Assembly: GCF_014773395.1 (NCBI RefSeq)
Contig: NZ_JACXAF010000007.1
Coordinates: forward strand, 1-64,000
DNA length: 64,000 bases
Direction of reading: 5' to 3'
Origin: Neiella litorisoli
GTDB taxonomy: Bacteria; Pseudomonadota; Gammaproteobacteria; Enterobacterales; Neiellaceae
Shown here in pieces: positions 57,285 to 64,000 of the stretch. Both the position numbers and the translations under genes were made by a program. Below the pieces are notes generated by a model. It worked only from the letters and a program-made list of their open reading frames with translations, was not told the origin of the DNA and did not search any database. Each line of letters starts with the position of its first letter. Position 1 is the first letter of the stretch.

Positions 57285-58004
57285 GTGAGCAATTTTACCC
57301 CGCTCGATCCAGCTAGCCATCAAAACATCCGCGTCATCACCGACCGTGGTGCCGACTACGGCGAAAACATTCATTTGGTGCCAGTTGTCGCCGATGAGCT
57401 GCGCCAGCTGGTGTTGGAGTATCCAGTGTGCCTGTTAAAAGACCCCAATACCGGCCAGTTTGGCATGCATGCGCTACTGGGATTTGAACCGGGCAACAAT
57501 TTGTTTTTGCAAGCAGAACGTTGGCAGGCCAATTACATTCCGCTGCATATTCGTCGGCAGCCATTTATGGTGGCGGTCAACGGTCCTACTGGCACTGCGG
57601 CAACGCCAGAAAACACGGTGGTGACGATCGATATGAACCACCCAAGGGTGACTCAAACCGGCGGCGAGAGTTTATTTTCTGAACACGGGGAGCCATCCGA
57701 GTACACCCGCCAAATCAGTAGCTTACTGGCGGGCCTCATTCCGGCAGTGATCCGCACCGAGCGATTTGTCGAAGCGCTTGTTCAACATCAATTGATTGAA
57801 GCGATTCAGTTCACTGTCAATCTAGCCGATGGCAGTAAGCAGAGTTTTGGCGGGCTTTACACCATCAATGAAGAAGCCTTGGCTCAGCTCTCTGAGCAAC
57901 AGGTGATGGACTTTCATCAGCAGGGCTATTTCCAAGCCTGTCATCTATTGCTGGCATCGATTGGCAACATTCAAAAGCTAGTGATATTGCAAAGTCAACG
58001 GTGA
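57285..58004 (+). CDS. SapC family protein
   Basis: The 239-residue product matches the SapC-like family (PF07277): HLVPVVADELRQLVLEYPVCLLKD, FGMHALLGFEPGNNLFL, WQANYIPLHIRRQPFMVAV and a C-terminal LNEEALAQLSEQQVMDFHQQGYFQACHLLLASIGNIQKLV-like end. Its biochemical role is unknown; in marine bacteria it accompanies TonB receptors and tryptophan-halogenase-like genes in sugar-uptake loci. The GTG at 57285 is chosen because AAGGA lies 8 nt upstream; an ATG at 57261 is an alternative. It follows the halogenase by 58 nt. Confidence 0.85.
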   Translation: MSNFTPLDPASHQNIRVITDRGADYGENIHLVPVVADELRQLVLEYPVCLLKDPNTGQFGMHALLGFEPGNNLFLQAERWQANYIPLHIRRQPFMVAVNGPTGTAATPENTVVTIDMNHPRVTQTGGESLFSEHGEPSEYTRQISSLLAGLIPAVIRTERFVEALVQHQLIEAIQFTVNLADGSKQSFGGLYTINEEALAQLSEQQVMDFHQQGYFQACHLLLASIGNIQKLVILQSQR

Positions 58005-58349
58005 TAGTTGATCCAGTTATCATGATGTAAATTATTTTGTAGATTGTTGACAATATGTATTGTTAAGCTAACTTGTTATTGGATTTATGATTGGAGCCTA
58101 AACGCTTGATCACATCATTTATTGCTATCGAGTCTGGCAATCAAATTAACTGTCGCAAGGATGCGGCGGTAGACCCCTCAAGGACGATGTAAAGGTCTTA
58201 AGACCAGACAAATTGATTGTTCCGCCGCAATAAGACAGCGCTACCTTAACGAGTGTTGTTCGTGTTCGGCTGGGAGTAATTTGATTCGATTTTGGTGCAC
58301 TGCCGATTTGAGCAATCGCCAGTGCCGGTAATAAATAAGGATCCTACCC
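58005..58349 (+). promoter_or_regulatory. Structured regulatory region upstream of the agarase
   Basis: The 345-bp gap has no gene. Near its start is GTAGATTGTTGACAA (58039-58053), which matches the site upstream of the TonB receptor, and another ATTGTTAA (58059-58066). Further on are a perfect 12-bp palindrome GGTCTTAAGACC (58193-58204) inside a long stem formed by TGCGGCGG (58161-58168) and CCGCCGCA (58221-58228). The agarase ribosome site AAGGA is 9 nt before its ATG. This suggests a separate promoter with an operator and possibly a folded leader. Confidence 0.55.
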
Positions 58350-60722
58350 ATGGATTATCCAACCCTATTGGGCGTGTCGCTGCGCCCGTTAGCGCTCAGT
58401 TGCGCCCTGTGTTTTGCAGCAACCTCGCTGGTTGCCTGTAATGAAACCTCAACCCAACAGGCACCTGCTCGTGTGGCAGAGCAGCCAGTAAAAGCCGCGT
58501 CGTCTACTCACACTGACGCCTTCGCCAATGAACAAAAACTACTACAACTGGTTGATTTTGATAAACACATGAATTGGTTGTCGGCCGAAGGTGTGACGGC
58601 CAAAGCGGTCAAACAACACAACGCCACTATGCTGCAGCTCGATTTTGCCAGTGACCACAACATCCCCGAGTTGTTGATTGAGCCGCCCAAAGCATGGTCG
58701 TTAAATCAGTACGGCAATTACAACCTTGCCTTTGATGTAGTCAATAACAGCACGATTTCAACTCACCTTTATCTCAACCTGATCAACCCCGAAGGCAAAG
58801 CCATCAGCAAATCCATTGCCTTAGCGGCTGGCTTTGATGGCACGGTTTATATCCCGCTGACTGGCGTGGAAGCCGAGACAGAAGCAGGTTTTTGGGGCGA
58901 TGTGCCGGCATGGCATAGCGAAGATAAGCAAATGGTGTGGCGCTCGTGGCGCTCGGACAATGTCGACTTATCGACGCTGGCCGCTTTGAAGTTTTTTACC
59001 ATTGGCAACCTCCAAGATCGTCAGGTGGTGATTGGTGATATTCGCTTGCGGGCTAATCCTCCGACGCGAAAAGACTGGATGATTGGACTGATCGATCGTT
59101 TTGGTCAAAATGCCAAAACGCCGACAGAATTAACGGTTGAGAGTGAGCAGCAGCTCAAACAGTTAGCCGATCAAGAACTCGCCGATCTAGCCAAATCAGA
59201 AGGCATGCCGCATCGCTCAAAATTCGGTGGTTACACCAATGGTCCCAAGCTTGAAGCCACTGGTTATTTCCGCACCGAGAAGGTCAATGGCAAGTGGTGG
59301 ATGGTCGATCCAGAAGGCTACCCATTCTTCTCTCACGGCCCCGCCAACGTCCGTATGGCGAACCTATCGACCCTGACCGGTATCGACTTTAAAGATGACA
59401 GTATTCGCATTCGTCATGCTGATGAGGTGACGCCCGAGGATTCCATGGGCATTGTTCAGATCCCTGAGCAGGCTCGTGCAAGTCGTTATGTCGCCTCGAC
59501 CATTCGTCACAACTTATTTGAATGGCTGCCTGATTACACTGATCCACTGGCCGATCATTACTCTTATCGCCGTTCCACCCATAAAGGCGCGATGCCCCAT
59601 GGTGAAACCTTCAGCTTTTACCGAGCGAACTTAGAGCGGCGTTATGGTGATGATTATCTGCCAATGTGGCATCAGGTCACTATGGATCGGATGAAAGACT
59701 GGGGCTTTACCTCATTTGGTAACTGGGTTGATCCGGCTTTCTATCATGCCGAGCAGGTGCCGTACTTTGCCAATGGCTGGATTATCGGTGACTTCAAGAC
59801 GCTCTCCGGTTATGAGAACCACTGGGGCTTGATGCCTGATCCATTTGATCCTGTGTTTAAGGAGCGAGCGGTCGCCACTATTGAGGTGATTGCTCGCGAT
59901 GTCAAAAACTCGCCTTGGTGCGCCGGTATCTTTATCGACAATGAGAAAAGTTGGGGGGAGCGTGAAGGCTCGGTACCGCAGCGCTATGGCGTGATCCTTG
60001 ACGGTTTAAGTAAATCTGCTGAGCAAAGCCCTGCCAAAGCGGCATTTGCTCAACGCCTGCAGCAACAATACGGCTCTATTGATGCCTTGAACAAAGCCTG
60101 GCAGAGCAATTTCGATAGTTGGCAGACGCTCAATGAAGGTGTCGCATTGGATAGCTATTCCGATGCCATGGTCAATGACTTGTCGATGTTGTTGGAAATG
60201 CTTGGAGAGCAGTATTTCAATGTGGTTCACAACACCCTAGCAGAGCTGATGCCGCACCATTTGTACATGGGGGCAAGGATGGCCAACTGGGGGATGCCCG
60301 ATGAAATCATCAAAGCATCACTGAAATACTCGGACGTGTTGAGCTTCAACATTTATGAGGAGGGGATGCAAGATCATTACTGGCAGTTCCTCGAACAAGT
60401 TGATTTGCCGGTGGTGATTGGCGAGTTCCATATTGGCACCACGGATGACAGCGGCATGCTCAATCCGGGGATTGTTCACGCTTCTGATCAGGCCGATCGG
60501 GCTCGAATGTACAAAGATTACATGAAGAGCGTATTGGAGAAGCCGTATATGGTTGGGGCCCACTGGTTCCAGTACGTTGATGAGCCGGTTTCTGGTCGCG
60601 CGTTTGATGGTGAAAATGCCAATATTGGCTTTGTCACTGTTGCCGACATTCCTTACCCAGCATTGGTGCAAGCGGTGAAAGAAGTGACTTCGACTATGTA
60701 TCAGGAGCGGTTAGCGGAATAA
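58350..60722 (+). CDS. GH50 beta-agarase, lipoprotein
   Basis: The 790-residue product matches glycoside hydrolase family 50, which cleaves agarose or agaro-oligosaccharides to neoagarobiose. It has a lipoprotein signal peptide (lipobox LVAC, Cys30, followed by Asn, so probably outer-membrane anchored), an N-terminal beta-sandwich domain (about 45-240) and a TIM barrel. GYFRTEKVNGKWWMVDPEGYPFFSHGPANVRM is family-typical; candidate acid/base Glu532 lies in FIDNEKSWGE and nucleophile Glu692 in VVIGEFHIGT, with the spacing expected for GH50. It ends the agar locus and has its own upstream region. Confidence 0.92.
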   Translation: MDYPTLLGVSLRPLALSCALCFAATSLVACNETSTQQAPARVAEQPVKAASSTHTDAFANEQKLLQLVDFDKHMNWLSAEGVTAKAVKQHNATMLQLDFASDHNIPELLIEPPKAWSLNQYGNYNLAFDVVNNSTISTHLYLNLINPEGKAISKSIALAAGFDGTVYIPLTGVEAETEAGFWGDVPAWHSEDKQMVWRSWRSDNVDLSTLAALKFFTIGNLQDRQVVIGDIRLRANPPTRKDWMIGLIDRFGQNAKTPTELTVESEQQLKQLADQELADLAKSEGMPHRSKFGGYTNGPKLEATGYFRTEKVNGKWWMVDPEGYPFFSHGPANVRMANLSTLTGIDFKDDSIRIRHADEVTPEDSMGIVQIPEQARASRYVASTIRHNLFEWLPDYTDPLADHYSYRRSTHKGAMPHGETFSFYRANLERRYGDDYLPMWHQVTMDRMKDWGFTSFGNWVDPAFYHAEQVPYFANGWIIGDFKTLSGYENHWGLMPDPFDPVFKERAVATIEVIARDVKNSPWCAGIFIDNEKSWGEREGSVPQRYGVILDGLSKSAEQSPAKAAFAQRLQQQYGSIDALNKAWQSNFDSWQTLNEGVALDSYSDAMVNDLSMLLEMLGEQYFNVVHNTLAELMPHHLYMGARMANWGMPDEIIKASLKYSDVLSFNIYEEGMQDHYWQFLEQVDLPVVIGEFHIGTTDDSGMLNPGIVHASDQADRARMYKDYMKSVLEKPYMVGAHWFQYVDEPVSGRAFDGENANIGFVTVADIPYPALVQAVKEVTSTMYQERLAE

Positions 60723-60739
60723 CCTCTCACCTTCTGTAT

Positions 60740-60763
60740 CACTGCCGCTATTTGGCGGCAGTG
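60740..60763. terminator. Bidirectional terminator after the agarase
   Basis: CACTGCCGC (60740-60748) pairs perfectly with GCGGCAGTG (60755-60763) around a 6-nt loop, followed by TTGTTT. It separates the convergent agarase and small membrane protein genes and overlaps the stop codon of the latter. Confidence 0.75.
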
Positions 60764-61161
60764 TTGTTTGCTTGAGGTCTTAGACGCAGCCAGCTGAGGA
60801 CAACGATAATCGCGCAAAAAGCAACCACGGTAGACCAGTAGAAGCCAGCCACTTCTGCCACTGAATAGGCTTTGAGTTGGCTCAGGTTGACCATGTCATG
60901 GTTCGCGGATAGTTCGACTAAGTTTTTCGATAGATCATGTAACACCGCTTGACCATCGGCCAATGCCGAGAAGTTTCCAGCGGTAAAAACAAGATAGCCA
61001 ATTAAGATAAACAGCGGCTCTTTAAAAGATTTTGTCGCTTTTTCACTGCCAATAACGAAGCCGGCAATACCCATGCTAACAACGCCAAAGTAGTTCCATA
61101 TCTTATCGACTTGTTCGTATTGCAGGTTGTAAATATCAAATAGCGCTTTTATTTCTTCCAT
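60748..61161 (-). CDS. Small membrane protein of unknown function
   Basis: I do not recognise the family. The 137-residue product has three likely transmembrane helices: about residues 23-40 (YFGVVSMGIAGFVIGS), 48-66 (EPLFILIGYLVFTAGNF) and 108-126 (WSTVVAFCAIIVVLSWL), with a short polar loop between helices 2 and 3. It is the last gene of a minus-strand group after the acetyltransferase (18-nt gap) and RND pump genes. Its role is not evident. Confidence 0.75.
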   Translation of the reverse strand: MEEIKALFDIYNLQYEQVDKIWNYFGVVSMGIAGFVIGSEKATKSFKEPLFILIGYLVFTAGNFSALADGQAVLHDLSKNLVELSANHDMVNLSQLKAYSVAEVAGFYWSTVVAFCAIIVVLSWLRLRPQANNTAAK

Positions 61162-61179
61162 GTCATTGAGCCCTAATCG

Positions 61180-61950
61180 TCAAATTGCTATTGGTTGATG
61201 ATCATCAAACAGCTTCGGGTTTTGCGTTAACAGCTCACCAACAATTTCAGCCATACCTGCGGCATCGCACAGATAGCTATTGGCATCACCAATTCGCCCT
61301 TGTTTTGCCATGCCTTGCTGCAAAAAGAGTGGCATCATTTTGTCGTAATGTTTGGAGACATCGCCCCGAGAGCTGTGGTGCCGATGAATTGGACAGTCGA
61401 TTAATCGGCCGTTTGGCTGGCGAATTTGGTACAACGTTGCTGAGTCGGCCAAGCGATCAGGAATATGGTGCCACTCTTCAACGCTGTGCAAAAAGGTATT
61501 GGTCTTGGGGCTGGCACCTAAGAATAAAATTTTAGCGTTCACCGCTGCCAATCGTCCCCAGCAGCCAAGCTTAGGGCAGGGCGAACGGCTTAGTTCTTCT
61601 CCGTAGATATAGCGTTCAGCGTCTTGACCTAAAGCGCCAATTGAATGGGTTGGGTGGTAAGAGCGAACCACTCTCGGCCGCTGCCGGAATAACTCAGTCA
61701 GAATACCAACACACGAGGGCTCGCTGAGTGGATCAAAAATATTGTCTTGGCAGTTCCACTCTTGCCAAGTGTGCGTCGGCAACAACAGCAAGCCTTGTTT
61801 GGCTATGGTATCGCTCAGCGAATCCAATACGGTATCAGCGCCACCTTCAACCTCACCAATAGCTTTCATCGAACTATGAACCATGACCGTATCGGTGGCT
61901 TTGATGCCAAGGTTGATGAGGTCTTGGCAAAGCGACTGGTATCCGTGCAT
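61180..61950 (-). CDS. AAC(3)-family N-acetyltransferase
   Basis: The 256-residue product has the AAC(3)/YokD fold: VMVHSSMKAIGEVEGGADTVLDSL near the N-terminus, LLLPTHTWQEWN, then FDPLSEPSCVGILTELFRQRPRVVRSYHPTHSIGALG with the HPTHS motif, and SVEEWHHIPDRL. Members acetylate the 3-amino group of aminoglycosides or other amines using acetyl-CoA. Many chromosomal members have other natural substrates, so antibiotic resistance should not be assumed. The ATG at 61950 (AGGG site upstream) lies 4 nt past the RND stop, giving close coupling. Confidence 0.87.
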   Translation of the reverse strand: MHGYQSLCQDLINLGIKATDTVMVHSSMKAIGEVEGGADTVLDSLSDTIAKQGLLLLPTHTWQEWNCQDNIFDPLSEPSCVGILTELFRQRPRVVRSYHPTHSIGALGQDAERYIYGEELSRSPCPKLGCWGRLAAVNAKILFLGASPKTNTFLHSVEEWHHIPDRLADSATLYQIRQPNGRLIDCPIHRHHSSRGDVSKHYDKMMPLFLQQGMAKQGRIGDANSYLCDAAGMAEIVGELLTQNPKLFDDHQPIAI

Positions 61951-61954
61951 GTGG

Positions 61955-64000
61955 TTAATCCCTATGAGGCTTGTCATTGAGCGCACCGTCCAGCGCCTGT
62001 TGGCGAGCTTGCGGTGAGCGGCTAAAACCAGCCAGTAGATTATACAAACTTGGGATCACCACTAATGTGATGACGGTCGACAACAACATGCCGCCGACGA
62101 TGACCACGCCGATGGCAAAACGGTTTTCTGCCCCTGCGCCAGAGGCCAGCAACATCGGCAGTGCGCCAAGCAGTGTGGTACATGCCGTCATCAGAATAGG
62201 GCGTAGTCGATAACCCGCGGCGGTCAGGGTCGCATCGGCAATTGATTTACCTTGATCGCGCAGCTGGTTGGCAAACTCAACGATCAAAATGCCGTTCTTC
62301 GTCACCATGCCAATCAACATCAGCAGGCCTAACTGGCTGTAAATGTTAAAGGTTTCACCAGCCATTAATAAGCCAACTAAACCGCCGAGCAACCCCAATG
62401 GCACCGTGATCATAACAATGCTCGGGCTGATAAAGCTCTCAAACTGAGCCGCTAGTACCAGATAACACACCAATAGCGCCAAACCGAATAACAGAGTGAC
62501 ATCGCGCTGACTATCAAAGTACTCTTTTGACTCACCGGCATAGTCAAAGGTGTAGCCTGATGGCAAGAGTTGCTGCGCTTCGACGGCAAAGAAGTCCAGC
62601 GCTTCACCGAGGGTGGCATCAGCGGTTAAGTTGGCTTTGATGTTGATGGATTTCTTGCGCTGATAGTGGAACAGTCCCCGCGCTGATGCTTGCTCTTTGG
62701 CCATCACCACCGTGTTGAGCGAGATTAATTCGCCGGATTCACTGGGCACATAGACTTTGGCTAGGTCCGTTTCGGACATGAACTGGCTTTCATCGGCCTT
62801 CAAGTAAACATCATATTCATCACCGCGCTCTTCAAAGCGGGTTTGATTGCGGCCGCCAAGCAGCACTTCCAAGGTTGAAGCAATGGCTTGAACTGAAACC
62901 CCAAGCTGGCGTGCTGCTGGTAAATCAACCGTCAGGATCAGTTCTGGTGTGGTTGGGTTGTAGTCCAGATCCACTCCTTCCATGAAGCCGCTGGCGCTGG
63001 CTTTGTCGGCTAGCTCACGGGCGTAATGCCAAAGTTGCTGATAATCTTCACCTTGCACGACAAATTGCACCGGCTCGCCCATACTGCCGCCGAATCCGGG
63101 CACGTATGGAATGACTTTGACATCAGGGACATCAATCGTCGCGGCGCGGATCATTTCCACCACGTCATAGGCACTCTCTTCGCGATCGGCCCAATCTTCC
63201 AGCTGGATAATGAAAAAGCCCTGATGATCAGCCCATGAGCCAAATGCAGGCGAAGAGTAATTGAGCGAGCGAATTGGGCCGTCATCGCGCAGCGGGATCA
63301 ATCGTTTTTCAATGGCCGACATACTTTTGAGCATGCGCTCATAACTGGTTGCTTCAACTCCGCCGACATAGACATTGACCGTGCCGCGATCTTCTTTCGG
63401 TGCAAACGCTTTTTTCTGCGCCTGAAAGCTTAATACCAGCGCCACTAAGGCAATCATCACCAAAGACAACGCCAACCAGCTGTGTTTGAGTAACTTGCCA
63501 AGCAAACCAATGTAAGCCAGTCGGAGCTTTTCTAAACCGCTGTTGATAGCGACTTGAAAGCCACTTTGGCAGCTGCCGTCATCTTTAAACAAGGCGCCGC
63601 CCATCACAGGTGCTAAGGTCAAAGCGACCAATGATGACACCACAATCGCGGCCGACAGCAACACTGCAAATTCGGTAAATAAACGGCCCATCTGACCGTC
63701 CATAAACAGCAGTGGCAGAAACACCATAACCAACACCACAGTGGTGGCAATTACGGCAAAATTCAGTTCTCTAGCACCTTTAAAGGCTGCCACCAGCGGC
63801 GACTCCCCGTTGGCTCGATGGCGCGCGATGTTCTCGGTCACCACCACGGCATCATCAACCACTAAGCCAATGGCTAACACCATTGCCATTAAGGTCACGA
63901 GGTTGATCGAAAAACCAGCGAGATAAGCGACTGTCAGTGACGCAATAAGCGAAATGGGTACCGTGATGGCGGGGATCAAAGTAGAGCCGACTCGGCCTAA
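61955..64000 (-). CDS. RND efflux pump inner-membrane permease (5' end beyond window)
   Basis: This is the C-terminal 681 residues of an AcrB/MexB-type permease; the reading frame stays open to the window edge (preceding residues read LGRVGST before LIPAITVPISLIA), so the N-terminal third is missing. Visible: transmembrane segments, VLAIGLVVDDAVVVTENIARHR (the proton-relay Asp pair), a periplasmic domain with VVQGEDYQQLW, and the C-terminal MLIGMVTKNGILIVEFANQLRDQG and LGALPMLLASGAGAENRFAIG motifs. No partner membrane fusion protein is in view; it would lie to the right. Confidence 0.93.
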   Translation of the reverse strand, partial: LGRVGSTLIPAITVPISLIASLTVAYLAGFSINLVTLMAMVLAIGLVVDDAVVVTENIARHRANGESPLVAAFKGARELNFAVIATTVVLVMVFLPLLFMDGQMGRLFTEFAVLLSAAIVVSSLVALTLAPVMGGALFKDDGSCQSGFQVAINSGLEKLRLAYIGLLGKLLKHSWLALSLVMIALVALVLSFQAQKKAFAPKEDRGTVNVYVGGVEATSYERMLKSMSAIEKRLIPLRDDGPIRSLNYSSPAFGSWADHQGFFIIQLEDWADREESAYDVVEMIRAATIDVPDVKVIPYVPGFGGSMGEPVQFVVQGEDYQQLWHYARELADKASASGFMEGVDLDYNPTTPELILTVDLPAARQLGVSVQAIASTLEVLLGGRNQTRFEERGDEYDVYLKADESQFMSETDLAKVYVPSESGELISLNTVVMAKEQASARGLFHYQRKKSINIKANLTADATLGEALDFFAVEAQQLLPSGYTFDYAGESKEYFDSQRDVTLLFGLALLVCYLVLAAQFESFISPSIVMITVPLGLLGGLVGLLMAGETFNIYSQLGLLMLIGMVTKNGILIVEFANQLRDQGKSIADATLTAAGYRLRPILMTACTTLLGALPMLLASGAGAENRFAIGVVIVGGMLLSTVITLVVIPSLYNLLAGFSRSPQARQQALDGALNDKPHRD

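Noticed and set aside
1-64000. tRNA, rRNA, prophage or complete insertion sequence
   Set aside because: No cloverleaf-like segment, rRNA-like stretch, transposase or phage gene was recognised on either strand; short RNAs could be missed without a covariance-model search.

Overview
The window is chromosomal DNA from a marine gammaproteobacterium, most likely an agar-degrading member of the Alteromonadales or a close relative. Three things suggest this: the gene order of the first 38 kb, which closely follows the E. coli 66-69 min backbone; a TonB receptor / tryptophan-halogenase-like / SapC / GH50 agarase locus; and type II secretion accessory genes. No genus is assigned, because no rRNA or tRNA is present in the window.

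Layout. 0.1-8.3 kb: the macromolecular synthesis operon (rpsU-yqeY-dnaG-rpoD, minus strand), divergent tsaD, then plsY, folB-folK and uppP. 8.3-14.5 kb: a divergent yqhC/yqhD-like regulator and aldehyde reductase pair, a 62-residue unknown gene, cca, and gspA-gspB (exeA-exeB type). 14.55-15.35 kb: a non-coding array of four copies of a 125-bp inverted-repeat-ended element. 15.4-26.4 kb: putA (short form, no DNA-binding domain), ygiM, a pit/DUF47 phosphate transport pair, ygiF (CYTH-CHAD), glnE, and a small exported protein whose signal peptide is encoded entirely inside the 3' end of glnE. 26.4-38.6 kb: lpxL-type acyltransferase, hldE, tolC, then nudF-yqiB-cpdA-yqiA-parE-parC-plsC and rraB. 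38.7-43.2 kb: an RRM RNA-binding protein and a surface-glycan block (a GT2, a GT32-like and a GT8 glycosyltransferase, with two paralogous sulfotransferases in opposite orientation). 43.2-52.4 kb: long-chain acyl-CoA ligase, a 268-bp MITE that supplies the stop codon of a MATE transporter, an AraC regulator, a PHP hydrolase, a transglutaminase-like/TPR lipoprotein, an exported ATP-dependent DNA ligase (LigE type), a GST and an ElyC/YdcF-like protein. 52.4-60.7 kb: the agar locus. 60.7-64 kb: a minus-strand operon of an RND pump (cut by the right edge), an AAC(3)-family acetyltransferase and a small membrane protein.

How it fits together. Most of the window is conserved housekeeping: replication, transcription, tRNA modification, folate, envelope lipids, nitrogen control, chromosome decatenation. 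The lifestyle-specific parts are the agar locus, where an outer-membrane receptor, a flavin-dependent halogenase-like enzyme, a SapC protein and a lipoprotein GH50 agarase appear to form one oligosaccharide-use system that shares ATTGTTRA-type motifs in its two long upstream regions, and the sulfotransferase/glycosyltransferase block, which probably makes or decorates a sulfated surface glycan. Mobile or repetitive material is limited to the 125-bp array and the MITE. No CRISPR array, prophage, complete insertion sequence, tRNA or rRNA was seen.
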